From: Trichomonas tenax
Taxonomy: Eukaryota > Parabasalia > Trichomonadida > Trichomonadidae
Length of the DNA stretch: 56,129 nt
Direction: 5' to 3'
Assembly: GCA_023091735.1 (NCBI GenBank)
Contig: JALKBU010000246.1
Span: forward strand, 1 to 56,129
Each line of letters opens with the position of its first letter. Within the stretch, counting starts at the first letter, position 1. This document shows, one piece after another, positions 1 through 11,338 of the stretch. A program made the translations under genes and the position numbers. The notes under the pieces are model-generated. The model saw only the letters and a program-made list of their open reading frames with translations, was not told where the DNA came from and did not search any database.

Positions 1-303
1 CTCGTCAACAACACTAACCTGGATGTATTGGTTAGACAACAAAGATATTTATGACACTTTTTATAAAGGTGACAATTTGCCCGCGCAAAAAGTGACAGTT
101 TATTCATGAAAAGTGACTTTAAGGTTCGACTGTCACTTTTTGGTGTTCACTTTTGTCATAGACTCATTTTTTTACCCATTGAAATATAACTTTTCCAACA
201 ATATTTTTTTGGTCATTTTAAGCTGTAGATCATAAGTAAGAAAACAAATAGTATTCCTTTTTAATAATAGATAAACTAACAAATAATAATTTAAAAAATT
301 GCA
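1..303. other. Intergenic, initiator-like inverted repeats
   Basis: No gene is visible. The stretch has several GTCACTTTT/AAAAGTGAC motifs on both strands, including a perfect 13-bp inverted repeat (AAAAAGTGACAGT at 87-99, its complement at 129-141). The core TCACTT matches the trichomonad initiator. The motif CATGAAAAGTGA at 106-117 recurs near 40.53 and 47.79 kb. It lies past the 3' end of the phosphodiesterase gene. Confidence 0.5.
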
Positions 304-3300
304 TTATACTTGTCTTTCTTCCCAAACTTTCATATTGGAATTAACTTGCTCGACAATTTCATCCATTCCTCCGACGATCTTTGATGTGATTTCGAAGAGT
401 GGTAAACAGACATTCTTGTAGAAACCAAGTTGAGAAGCAGCTTTATTCAAGTGCTCTCTGTCATTCATTGGGCTGCCGTATGCCATTCCATTTGCTCTCT
501 CGAGATCACCCTGTCTGAAGAACTCTTCACAAAGGATTGCGCACCATCTATCAGCAGTCTCGAACTTTCTTGCAACATTTGAAATATCAGCAAGTTTGAT
601 AAGCAGACACATGACGAGTAATCTTGATTCTAAGTTCAGCGGCCATGGAGTTCCATCCTTAATGAGTTCCTTCGCTCTATCAATATACACGAAGTGCTTT
701 GCCATATCTGTGCTCAAGATCAACTCGATGAAGATCTGCCACATCTTTTGGATATCTTTCTCTGACAGATTGTTGAAGATGTTGCACTCTTCACGAGTGA
801 TGATTCCGATTGAAACTGAGCAGTGATGTGTTTCCATGACAGACTGGTTCTTGAACAAAATACCGAGTGGTGTCTGTGCGTTGATATTGTATGAGTTCGA
901 GAAGCCATCGTGATTTGCATCATGGCAAAGAGAAGCAACAAGTAATCCAAGTATTTCGAATTTAGTGAGAACTTGATCAAGCTTTGTCTTAATGATAAGA
1001 TTTGCAATGAACTGTGTGACATCGACAGCGTGCATCCAGTTGTGGTAAGGAACAACATTATAAGAATCTCTCAAGTTATGGAGGAAGTGGAACATAGTTT
1101 CTGCAGTAATCTTGTATTCTTCATTCAAGTTGAAGTAGTTGAACAAACCATAGATAATCTTGAAGAATCCAATGCCTTTGAAGATTTCTGGGTTGTAATC
1201 GAACGAGAATATCGATGGACGCTCTTCTGGGCTGAGTGTGAGCTTGGCTGGAACTTGATTGAGCTTCCTTTCTTGCGGTGTGAGCCATGTTTGGATTTCA
1301 ACTTCAACTGAGTTCATTTGTGCAATGCTCTTCAGTTTAGTGCGTTCAAGTGAAATAGAAAGGAAAACATAATACGATTCAAGCAGTCTCAAGTCATCGA
1401 TTGAGAATTTCTGCTGATTCTTCTTCCATTGCATCAAAACAACGCCATAAATGGATTTGTCAGAGCCAAGAATTGGAGTAATCATTAATGACTTTTCTGG
1501 CTGTTTGTCGTCGTTTTCGACTAAACCTGTCTTCAAGTTCAAAACCTTTTCAATGAGAGCTTTCCTGATCTTCTCATTGGGATTAATTTCTTCATCGTTG
1601 GAATCTTTTCCTGCCATAAGTCTCTTGATGATAAGTTTCTTGACACCAAGTGAATTTTCGTCATCTTCTTTCTTCTTCTTTTCTTCATGGAGTTCGGCTT
1701 TAGTTTGGATATCTTCATCAATAACAACGGGCTTGGCGCTGATTCCGTTATCTTCATAAAGATAAAGCTCTGCAGTTACTGCACCAATAACTTGACGCGT
1801 GTTCTTGATGATATCTTCCAGGATTTTCTTGATTGCCTGTGTTTGTGTGACTGAAACTGAAAGATCCATGAAAGTCTTCAGTTGGACGGAAAGTTCGATG
1901 GATGCTCTGTAGAGCTGAGCGTTTTCCAGTGAAATACCTGTGAAAACGTTGAAAATTTGGATAAGTTTAACATCTTCTTCTGTGAATGTTCCATCGAGTT
2001 TGTTGATCATTTCTGTGACACCTCTGACGTTTCCTTTGTGATCGAAGATCGGAACGCAAAGCAATGTAAGCGTTCGATAGCCTGTCTTCAAGTCTGTTGC
2101 TCTGTTGAAACGTGGATCTTCGTATGCATCCTTGATATTCAATATTTCACCTGTTGTTGCTGTATAACCGACAATACCGGCATTGAAAGGAATCTCGATT
2201 GCATTCTTGAGACCTCCTGTGAATGTTGTGATGAGTTTGTCTCTTGCTTCATTAGCCATGAAGAGAGAGCATCTGTCTGCCTTAACGAGGTCGCAAGCTC
2301 TCGACATAATCTTAGGAATGAGTGAATCCATCTGAAGATCACCAGAAAGAATTTCAGCGACTTCTAGAAGGCTCCTCAAACGCTTCTGCTGTCTGATGGC
2401 GTCCTCGAGATCGTGGTGGTTCTTCTCTGCAGCAAAAGCACTGTTGAGTGAAGCAATGATGTAAGGAATGATGCGCGAAAGGATCTTTTCATCATTATCA
2501 GTGAAGAATTGCGGATTTCTTTTTCCTCGTAAAACAACAGCATAAACATATCTATTATCAGGATCACGAACAGGAATGGAAAGAACAGAGTAATCTCCGT
2601 TGCCATCTGCCTTCTCAACGTATGCAGAGTGAATTCTTGATGTGATGCATGAAATTGGAACTTCATGGCGGAGTGAGTATCCAGCAATACCAAGTTCGGA
2701 TAGAGGTACAATGACTGGATAGTTTGAACTGGTTGTAAATGTAACAAATTGATTTTCTGTTGAATTATATCTCCAAATTTCCGCTCTCTTGCAGAAGAAG
2801 AGTTTTGTAAGTTTTTCTGTAATGAGTTGAACGAACTGTTTCAATCTGCACGTCTGAATAAGCTCAGAAGCGAATGTATCATCTAACAATGGTTGGAAAA
2901 GCCATCTGGAGTATAATTTGCACTTATTTTGGAAATATTCTGCGAATTTGATATCGTTGTCGTTGAACAAAGGCGATTCTTTGCTTCTAATAACTTCAAT
3001 AACGGCTTTTACGTTATTACTGTAATCGAACAAAGGAAATGCAAGAACATGCGAATCAGGCAGCATTTGTGCGGATTCATTTAACGGATTGAACGAAGCA
3101 TGCTCGCTTGCTATTGGAATGTTAATTATCTCGCGTGTAAACTGGCAGTAGCCAGCAATTCCGCTTCCGTGTGGAAAGCTTGTCGTATTTGAAGGGCAAA
3201 ACAGTACTTTAACTGAAGAAATATCGTGAAAATATAAAACTTGGTCAGCAAGGAAATAAATTTGAAGAGTTGATTCTACAAGTTTATGTAAAGCAACACT

Positions 3301-3735
3301 TGCCGATGAAGATGCGATTTTGTCGAATGTTTCTTCCATTTTAAGATGAAATTGCAGATTTTGATTTGTTTGTGTTGTTTTAGGACGATCTTCGTACATT
3401 CCAATCGGAGGAAGAGCTTCCTCCTGCTGATACCTCATTCCGACAGCTGTGTGAGCACGCGATTGTCGTTGAGCTGTTAAAGCAAAAGTTGGGGTATCTT
3501 TTAATTGCGGACCTTTGATCTTCGATATTTTTTCCTGCCTCTTCATAGATATTTTCCTTGACAAGTAAGGTGCGAATTGGTCAACAGGCTGCGGAGGAGG
3601 GTTAGTATCGACATACAAACTCTCCAAAGGATGAGTTTCTGTGATAACAACTGAAGAAATCGGATTCAGTGCAATGAGCTCGTTCACAAGCGACTTCTTT
3701 TCGCCAGCTTTGCCGATCTGCTTCACAACTTTCAT
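304..3735 (-). CDS. GAF-domain 3',5'-cyclic nucleotide phosphodiesterase (class I)
   Basis: Predicted to hydrolyse cAMP and/or cGMP to the 5'-nucleotide. The 1143-aa protein opens with a disordered, basic 130-residue region. Several GAF domains follow, at about 135-270, 285-435 and 455-610, with a diverged fourth at 630-830. The third ends in NKLDGTFTEED, close to the NKXnFX3DE signature of cyclic-nucleotide-binding GAFs in PDE2/5-type enzymes. The C-terminal PDEase domain (~850-1130) keeps the metal-binding HD signature: YHNWMH (897-902), HDANHDG (938-944), Asp1050 in LADISN, and the purine-contacting Gln1102 in SQLGF. All catalytic residues expected of the family are present, so it should be active. 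GAF domains suggest allosteric control by cNMP, but the ligand cannot be assigned. No transmembrane segment is obvious. The start is a true ATG preceded by palindromic GACATGTC motifs rather than a clear initiator. Confidence 0.93.
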   Translation of the reverse strand: MKVVKQIGKAGEKKSLVNELIALNPISSVVITETHPLESLYVDTNPPPQPVDQFAPYLSRKISMKRQEKISKIKGPQLKDTPTFALTAQRQSRAHTAVGMRYQQEEALPPIGMYEDRPKTTQTNQNLQFHLKMEETFDKIASSSASVALHKLVESTLQIYFLADQVLYFHDISSVKVLFCPSNTTSFPHGSGIAGYCQFTREIINIPIASEHASFNPLNESAQMLPDSHVLAFPLFDYSNNVKAVIEVIRSKESPLFNDNDIKFAEYFQNKCKLYSRWLFQPLLDDTFASELIQTCRLKQFVQLITEKLTKLFFCKRAEIWRYNSTENQFVTFTTSSNYPVIVPLSELGIAGYSLRHEVPISCITSRIHSAYVEKADGNGDYSVLSIPVRDPDNRYVYAVVLRGKRNPQFFTDNDEKILSRIIPYIIASLNSAFAAEKNHHDLEDAIRQQKRLRSLLEVAEILSGDLQMDSLIPKIMSRACDLVKADRCSLFMANEARDKLITTFTGGLKNAIEIPFNAGIVGYTATTGEILNIKDAYEDPRFNRATDLKTGYRTLTLLCVPIFDHKGNVRGVTEMINKLDGTFTEEDVKLIQIFNVFTGISLENAQLYRASIELSVQLKTFMDLSVSVTQTQAIKKILEDIIKNTRQVIGAVTAELYLYEDNGISAKPVVIDEDIQTKAELHEEKKKKEDDENSLGVKKLIIKRLMAGKDSNDEEINPNEKIRKALIEKVLNLKTGLVENDDKQPEKSLMITPILGSDKSIYGVVLMQWKKNQQKFSIDDLRLLESYYVFLSISLERTKLKSIAQMNSVEVEIQTWLTPQERKLNQVPAKLTLSPEERPSIFSFDYNPEIFKGIGFFKIIYGLFNYFNLNEEYKITAETMFHFLHNLRDSYNVVPYHNWMHAVDVTQFIANLIIKTKLDQVLTKFEILGLLVASLCHDANHDGFSNSYNINAQTPLGILFKNQSVMETHHCSVSIGIITREECNIFNNLSEKDIQKMWQIFIELILSTDMAKHFVYIDRAKELIKDGTPWPLNLESRLLVMCLLIKLADISNVARKFETADRWCAILCEEFFRQGDLERANGMAYGSPMNDREHLNKAASQLGFYKNVCLPLFEITSKIVGGMDEIVEQVNSNMKVWEERQV

Positions 3736-3768
3736 CCAAAATTTTTGTTAAAATTTTCTATCCCATTC

Positions 3769-3788
3769 AAAATTGACATGTCAATTTT
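3769..3788. repeat. Perfect 20-bp palindrome before the phosphodiesterase
   Basis: AAAATTGACATGTCAATTTT is its own reverse complement. It begins 34 bp upstream of the phosphodiesterase ATG. The GACATGTC core is a variant of the TTTACATGKCA motif seen elsewhere in the window, including a copy 34 bp further out (3823-3835). It is a plausible homodimer binding site; no binding protein is known. Confidence 0.6.
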
Positions 3789-4113
3789 TGCTCGTTTTTA
3801 AAAATTTACGTGACAATTTTAATTTACATGCCAAAAATCATCTTCTTGGACAACATATTATCCTGGAATATTTCTGAACCATTTTATAATGATAATTTGT
3901 GTGTAGTCATGCAATGGTTTCACACCGATTATAAATCAATATTTAATATGAAATGGAGCAATAACATCAACATTTTTAAACTTGATTTTTCAAAACATTT
4001 GATTCTAACTTATAGAATGGGTTAAGCTCTACTTATAGAAGATATATTTAAAGTATGGAAGAAAGTTATTAAATATTGAAGTGGTTTTGTTAAGATTTAA
4101 GGCAGTATTTTTT

Positions 4114-4212
4114 AAGTGTATAAAAAAAGAATCGCTTTAGAAAAGTTTTTATAGCGATGACTTATAGAGTCAAGCCGAAAACTCTACTAAAGCGATTCTT
4201 TTTTATATACTT
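4114..4212. repeat. Inverted repeat (hairpin, possible MITE)
   Basis: The left arm 4114-4140 and right arm 4187-4212 are complementary over about 26 bp with one mismatch and one extra A. The core is GAATCGCTTTAG. A weaker match continues outward toward TTAAGATTTA on the left. The loop is about 46 nt. The size and symmetry fit a small foldback element or a structured RNA; no protein is coded. Confidence 0.6.
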
Positions 4213-4500
4213 AAAAATTATGCTGAGATTTAACATGATGATGTTGAATTCAGCATCATAGATTATAGAAAGAGCTTCAATTAGATGAATGAAGGCAATG
4301 ACACAAAAGAAATACATAGGAAAGAAAAGATGAGTTGGAATATTGAATTTTGATGGAAAATAAAATTATTTTTAAGGTTATACAGTTTTCACTTTTTAAC
4401 CGTAAAATCAACGGATCAGATTATAATTTTAAAAAAATACATCTCATGGATCAAATACAATAGTACGATACTTCGGTTATGACAAATTGACATTTTTTAA

Positions 4501-4905
4501 ATGCTGAGTTTGTTATTTGTCATCAGCGAGTCCAGGCGCCATCGTTCAAGCGCAATTCCTAACGCCAGCGGTTCAGCCATCCTTAATGTTGCTGTCTCAA
4601 AGCTTGGTTGCAAGTATGTCTACGGTGCAGCCGGTCCAAACACATTCGACTGCTCTGGCCTCGTTATGTACTGCCACAGGCAGTGCGGAATCTCAACCCC
4701 ACGTGTATCCCGTGACCAGGCCGCCGGAGGACGGGCAGGAAGCGGACAGGCAGGTGATGTCTGCTGCTTCGGTAACCCAGTCCACCACGTCGGTATCTGC
4801 TGCGGCGACGGAAGATTTATCCACGCTCCACAGACTGGCGATGTCGTGAAATATAGTGATTTATCAAGAAGGAGAGATCTGAAGTGCATCAGAAGGTACT
4901 GGTAA
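4501..4905 (+). CDS. NlpC/P60 family peptidoglycan endopeptidase, short type
   Basis: Predicted cysteine peptidase cutting the peptide stems of bacterial peptidoglycan. NlpC/P60 genes were acquired laterally from bacteria by trichomonads and are reported to act against bacteria. The 134-aa protein has the catalytic Cys51 in FDCSGL, His96 in HHVGI and the third residue His108 in HAP, so the active site is complete. A hydrophobic start (MLSLLFVIS) may be a short secretion signal, followed directly by the catalytic domain. No SH3b domain is present, so it resembles the short trichomonad type. The gene is much more GC-rich than its flanks, with C-ending codons, which fits transfer and/or strong expression. 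The stop is TAAA. The basic stretch at residues 10-18 is unusual; another frame there reads differently, so a small N-terminal frameshift is possible. No clear TCAYTW initiator is seen. Confidence 0.88.
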   Translation: MLSLLFVISESRRHRSSAIPNASGSAILNVAVSKLGCKYVYGAAGPNTFDCSGLVMYCHRQCGISTPRVSRDQAAGGRAGSGQAGDVCCFGNPVHHVGICCGDGRFIHAPQTGDVVKYSDLSRRRDLKCIRRYW

Positions 4906-6484
4906 AAGCGTTTATTTTTAATGGGTATTTGCTAAAATTCCCTCAAATTTAAATTATATTTTCATTTTGCAGTAATGAATTATCTTTGATCATATTAAAA
5001 ATCTACTTTGCTAAGAGATCTCTCTATAAAATCAAAAAATAAATTTCATATTTTTACCAAAAAAATAACATGATAAATTAAAGCAGTGGTTCATCAAAAC
5101 TTCGAATAGAAAGAGTAATATTGAGTGAAATTAAGGATTTTATTAATTTTCATTTTTATCAAAAAAAAAAAACGACAAGTTATCCAACAAAACTTGATAC
5201 TATAATCGAACATTTCAATTCAATATCAACTCCATCATTCTAATGGCTAATTTCTAGACTTATTTTAGATATAGTGTGTCCAAAGATTGAAAAAAAAAAG
5301 AATGCTTTTGAATGGTATTTTAGTGTAAACTATTGAAAAAGCTCGGACTAGATTTTGGATGAGGAAACATTCAATTTTTTCAATGAAATAATCGTTTAGT
5401 ATTCAAATTGAAAATCAATAAAAGCCAAAAAATATAGGGACTACAATGAACATATATCATTTTCCATTTTATGAAAATTTTCTTATATGAACATTTGTAG
5501 TCCTTTGCTTTACTATATGGCGGACATCTTAAGGAGAGCATGCTCAATAATCATGCTCAATTCAATAAATACTTTTGCCATGTTTTCTCTAACTTTTTAT
5601 GATTTGAGAATTCGAAATCTTGAAATGATAATTAACAACCGTGGATAGGTAAGCATATTGATTTAAAGAAGATCACAGCACCATAACTCAATTTTGGTTT
5701 TGTGTTTTTGAAATATGCACAAAACAACAGATGAAAATCATGTTATTTCATAATTTCATCAAAAAGTGAAAACTTGTTTTGTGAAAAAGTCATCAAATCT
5801 TGTTTTGCTCTTTTCATTCTGACTTTCCAATAGATGTGCAAGTTGAAAAGCGCGTAAATTATTTAAAAGAATGAGAATTTGTTTTTTCTTTTGAAAATAT
5901 GATTATATACCCGCAATATTACTGCTGGGCATAAATTAAAAATTTGTTGTCATAGCATATAAGAATCTCGTACAATTTGCCTTCAATAACTCAACATTTT
6001 TTTCGATTAATGTAAATTTTGCATTTTTAGGTCAAATATCTTTCTTTAGTCAATGTAGTTTACGTTTATCATGTTATTTTCTCATTTCAATTCACTTTTC
6101 AAATTTCCAACGAAATTTGTGGATTTTAGGAATTTGAAGTAAAAATATCATCACTATATTGAATGCCATTCGATATAATAAAAATTAGCAAAAATTTTAA
6201 ACTTTGACAAATAACTACTGTAAACATGATTTAATTTATGTTTTGTTAATTTATCGAAAACTTTTTGTACGTTAAAAGTTCCCAAAAATTGAGACACCTC
6301 TGACGACATTTTGTACGGACTATATATTTTTTTGCGATGATACATTCCATTGTAAAAATGCTATGAAATACATTAAATTTTTGATTCGTTTTGAACGCGT
6401 AGTGAAATATTTAGAAACTCATAAAATACATTAAATATCGAAGTTTATAATAAATATTAACATATAAAACACATAACAATATTA
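4906..6484. other. Intergenic, AT-rich
   Basis: About 1.6 kb without a supportable gene. It contains a poly-A tract near 5160 and a small foldback at 5438-5503, where GGACTACAA is repeated in inverse orientation around an AT-rich loop. An open frame at 6154-6345 has no recognisable features. It separates the 3' ends of the convergent NlpC/P60 and CEP164-like genes. Confidence 0.5.
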
Positions 6485-8992
6485 CTACCTTCTATCGTCA
6501 TTGCTATCGCGCCACAATTTGAGCATCTTTCGAGCATCAGCATCGAGAATTTCGCTATCACTAATTTCAGTTGACAGAGTTGATTCATCAACTATTTTCA
6601 TTCTTCTCCTTGATGAAGGACGCGTAGACCTTCTCTCGCTGGGCATTGAGACAGGCATAGAAGTCATTGAGCGTGAGTTAATGACGGAAATCGCATTGTT
6701 GAATGTGTTCTGGATATCATTGATAACAGAATGCATTCCTAAACTTAATTGTGTTGTTTGATTCTGGAAATCAAGAGCATATTGTGATAACTGCTTGTTC
6801 TGCTCTTGAACAAAATTCCTATATGTGTTTGTGATTTGTGAAACTTTCGAATTTGAATCTTTCATTCCACTTTCGAGATTATCACATGTTGTGTTAAATT
6901 GATCTTCGAACTTTGTTGCTTTCCCTTGTCCTTTTCTCAATCGATCACCTAAGCTATCATCATACATCGAGTACTTTGGCTGCATCATCGATTGGCCATA
7001 AATATTCGAGTTCATGCCCATCAATTGAGAGTTTGCGCTCATCATCTGTGGGTTAAATGTCTCGTTTTGTTTGTCATCAGGTCTTTGCGTGAAAATGAAA
7101 TAATTGGATGTTCTCATCGACGCCGAAGTCTTTGCTGGCTTGACAGCTATAGGAATTGCAGAATACATTGATAATTTCAAGCGAGCATTCTTTCCTATTT
7201 CTTCTATATCTTCCTTCAACTCATCCATAAATGCTTGTTTTTCGTGTTTCTTTCTTTGTTCATATTTTTCGTGTAATTCATTAATTTGTTCATCGAATTG
7301 AGCACTCAATCGAGCTAATTCTCTCTTCTTTTTGTTCATGAAGTTTTGCTTTGCTGTTGCTGCTTCTCGTTTAATTTCTTCATCTTCGTCGTTTAACAAA
7401 TGAATTAATTTATTGTGTTTCTTCTTTAAATCTTCAATTTCACGTTTATATTCTTCGGTTAAATTGTTTAATTCATCTTTTTGTTGCTGCTCAATTGATT
7501 TCTTCTTGATTTCAAAGTTGTTCTGTAATTCGATGATTTCATTATTATCTGTGATTTTCCTCTTTGCTGCCGCCATTTTTTGCTGCTGAGTTGCTCTAAA
7601 TTCCATGAATTCTTTCTTTAATTGCTCACTAATTTCTTTCTTCTTTTCGAGTTGTTTTGCGTAAATTTTCTCCATTTGCTGATTAAAGTTTTGCGTGATT
7701 TTCTCTTTCTTTTGTTCTAATGTTTTCTTGTAAGCTTCTGCTTCTTTGTTAACTTGCGCCTGATCTAATTGAACTTTGATATTTTTCTGCATTTCTTTGA
7801 TTTGTTGCTCATGCTTTTGATTTAATGTTTTGATTTCTTGTTCTTGTTTATTTGTTAATGAATCAACTTCTTGTTGATGTTTCTTCTTTATTGCCTCAAT
7901 CTCTTCTTTAAACTTCCTTTCCATATCACTCTTTTCGAATTCGTGCGATTTCTTCAAATTTGACAATTCCATTGATTTAGAATCATTCGCGAGTTTCTTT
8001 TCTTGTTCGAATGTCGAATTAATGAAATTGATTTCTCTCTGATGTTTCTTCTTAAGATCTTCAATCTCGTTTGCGTTAGATATCTCAATTTGCTTCTTTT
8101 GGTTCTCAAACGTATTCTTTTGTTGCTCTAATGTACTTTTTTGTGCTTCTGTGAGATTCCTTTGATTCTGTGTTCTAATTTTCTGTAATTCATCATCATA
8201 ATATTGTTTCTCTGTTTGTACATCTTTGTTAAATTGGTCACGTAGTCTAGATTTCTCTTGGTTGATTTCTTCATTGTGTTTATCACTTATTTCACGCATT
8301 TTCTGTTGATGCTGTTGATTTTCTTCATCGATTTCTTTCTGATTGTTTGCTTTTATCTCATCAAGCGATTTTTGTGATGTAGATGTGTTAATCATCGTTG
8401 GTTGTTTGTTCTGTTTCATTTGTGGATTGTTTTGTTTAGGAATGTTGTTAGTTGATTGTGAATTTGTTTTAACTGGAGACTTTTTGTTCCTTAGACGAGG
8501 AACAGAGTCTGAATCCGAGTCTACATCAGAAAATAGCGGATTTGCAGCTGCTATAGTAGATTTATTTGGTGATTTGTTTGGAGATTTCCTTGCTTTTGGA
8601 CTATCGAGGTTTTGTGATATTCTTTGTTTCTTTTTCGCATCATTGTTTTGTTTATCGGCCAATTTGTTCTTCTCTTCCATATATTTTTTCTTGAAATTCT
8701 CATCTAACGGATGTTCCCAGATAGACTCGCCTGTTTTCGAGTTAAAATAGAACGGTTGTCCAGACTCATCCTTTTTCTGATACGCTTTCCACTCTGGTGG
8801 CAAAGGAGTCATTAATGCTTCTTTCGCAATCCACAAAAAAGCATTATCTTCGGGCAATTTCATGCCCAAGTACTGCGCGTAGTTCTCTACTTCTTCCTCC
8901 GGTGGATCTTCTTCGTAAACAACATCAGAAAGGGGAATATAATCGTCGTTATTCGTGGTGAAAAAAATTTGAAACGTTCGCGGAACTCTCAT
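6485..8992 (-). CDS. CEP164-like WW-domain coiled-coil protein (centriole/basal-body appendage)
   Basis: Likely a basal-body distal-appendage protein that helps dock flagellar basal bodies. Residues ~35-98 resemble the N-terminus of CEP164. First comes a helical segment with LWIAKEALMTPLPPEW, then a WW domain with Trp68, Tyr82-Phe83 and Trp92, ending EHPLDE. CEP164 has LMWLAREGI followed by the same arrangement. Residues ~100-205 are polar and disordered with SPNK repeats. Residues ~210-600 are a continuous K/E/Q-rich coiled coil. The C-terminal 200 residues are Met/Ser/Gln-rich with another helical stretch. At 835 aa it is shorter than animal CEP164. The ATG is unambiguous and the stop is TAG. 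CEP164 identity rests on the N-terminal module; WW-plus-coiled-coil proteins of other function remain possible. It is AT-rich, so probably not strongly expressed. Confidence 0.72.
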   Translation of the reverse strand: MRVPRTFQIFFTTNNDDYIPLSDVVYEEDPPEEEVENYAQYLGMKLPEDNAFLWIAKEALMTPLPPEWKAYQKKDESGQPFYFNSKTGESIWEHPLDENFKKKYMEEKNKLADKQNNDAKKKQRISQNLDSPKARKSPNKSPNKSTIAAANPLFSDVDSDSDSVPRLRNKKSPVKTNSQSTNNIPKQNNPQMKQNKQPTMINTSTSQKSLDEIKANNQKEIDEENQQHQQKMREISDKHNEEINQEKSRLRDQFNKDVQTEKQYYDDELQKIRTQNQRNLTEAQKSTLEQQKNTFENQKKQIEISNANEIEDLKKKHQREINFINSTFEQEKKLANDSKSMELSNLKKSHEFEKSDMERKFKEEIEAIKKKHQQEVDSLTNKQEQEIKTLNQKHEQQIKEMQKNIKVQLDQAQVNKEAEAYKKTLEQKKEKITQNFNQQMEKIYAKQLEKKKEISEQLKKEFMEFRATQQQKMAAAKRKITDNNEIIELQNNFEIKKKSIEQQQKDELNNLTEEYKREIEDLKKKHNKLIHLLNDEDEEIKREAATAKQNFMNKKKRELARLSAQFDEQINELHEKYEQRKKHEKQAFMDELKEDIEEIGKNARLKLSMYSAIPIAVKPAKTSASMRTSNYFIFTQRPDDKQNETFNPQMMSANSQLMGMNSNIYGQSMMQPKYSMYDDSLGDRLRKGQGKATKFEDQFNTTCDNLESGMKDSNSKVSQITNTYRNFVQEQNKQLSQYALDFQNQTTQLSLGMHSVINDIQNTFNNAISVINSRSMTSMPVSMPSERRSTRPSSRRRMKIVDESTLSTEISDSEILDADARKMLKLWRDSNDDRR

Positions 8993-9582
8993 TCTCTATG
9001 TTTAGATTCTCTTCATCATTTAAATCACTTTTTCAAATATAACTTCATAATAAAACACAATATTAAAAATCATTAAAAAATAATATTTGATATTTTCTCA
9101 TGATTTTAATATATTCATAATCCACTCTTAGAAAAGCACCTATGTACAAATGATTAATGTTATAAAAAATTTTTGTTGTGTAAACTCCGAAACAGTCATG
9201 TAAAAATGATTTGTCAGATGATTTTCGTAAAGTGTCGAATGATTTTGGAAAATTTCTCCATGTGAATAAACATCAAACAGCTCTATGACTGTTGCTATTC
9301 TATATAAAAACCGATAAAAGCATTATTGCTCTGATCATATCTACAAATAATTATGAAATATCGTTTTTAACTCCATTACTCCATAGAGTATAATCTATCA
9401 GATGAATGTGTAATGGTTTTGGACCTAATTACCTTGAACTCCCACTTCGTCAAAATTATGCCAAATCTTTGTTTCAACGAATGTGGATTTTATGGTCAAA
9501 AACACTGTAGTTAAACAAAGGATCATTTAGTAAGTATATTTTTCATATAATAGGCTTAAATCGAAGGAATTAAAAGTCGGAA
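8993..9582. other. Intergenic, AT-rich
   Basis: No gene, RNA or notable repeat is apparent. It holds the promoter of the CEP164-like gene on its left side and the 3' end of the old-yellow-enzyme relic on its right. Confidence 0.45.
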
Positions 9583-10685
<1,103 letters not shown>

Positions 10686-10697
10686 TTTTTGTAGAGA

Positions 10698-10703
10698 AAA
10701 TGA
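10698..10703 (-). promoter_or_regulatory. Initiator of the old-yellow-enzyme relic
   Basis: TCATTT on the minus strand matches the trichomonad initiator TCAYTW. The presumed +1 A is at 10701, 16 nt before the ATG at 10685. The promoter is intact although the coding region is broken. Confidence 0.6.
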
Positions 10704-11338
10704 GAAACAATGACCTTTCAATTATTGCGAGTGCCTTCAAATCATTTGAATGTAGAATTATCGGTGAGGTGAGGTGATAGTTTAGTGGTTGAACCACAAT
10801 TTTGACTCTTTTTCTTTTCTTTGATCTCTGTGCGCTGCATTGGGGAATTAGACAGGATTTTCGAAAAACCATCAAAATTGTGAAAAGTCATTTTGATGAT
10901 AAACACTATATTTACATATGTTATCATTATGATATTTTCCATTTTTCTCTCAAAAATGAATCTTATAATTTTTAACCAAAAATCATGAAATATTCTATAT
11001 GTAGAATTAAAATCTCGATTGAAAAACGGTTTCTCTAACAAAAATTCAAAAACTTCATTCAATATTTGACCACAAAAAAAACATCTTAAAGAAACGAGAA
11101 ATGGTCGCTTAATCTTTTACATTTTATCGATATTTTCATTTATATGTATGATTTTAATAACAAATACTTTAAATTTTGATTTTGAAAAAATTCATTTCCC
11201 AATTTTTATCAATGAACAATCTACCAATGATCATTCACATATTTAGGTCCTTTTTGTGCTGCTGATGTTGATTATAGATAAAAAGTCAGTATTTATTCAT
11301 CATTACAAGTTACAATTAACAATAAATAAGGAATTTTA
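10704..11338. other. Intergenic
   Basis: AT-rich sequence upstream of the reductase relic and downstream of the Sac phosphatase. Open frames at 10742-11062 and 10561-10875 look like chance and overlap the relic. No other structure was seen. Confidence 0.45.

Larger units (their letters stand above)
3736..4500. other. Intergenic between divergent genes
   Basis: No gene is supported. A 71-codon open frame at 3810-4025 lacks any recognisable protein. The stretch holds a 20-bp palindrome, a TTTACATGCCAAA motif at 3823-3835, and a long hairpin at 4114-4212. It separates the phosphodiesterase (-) from the NlpC/P60 gene (+), so it should contain both promoters. Confidence 0.5.
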
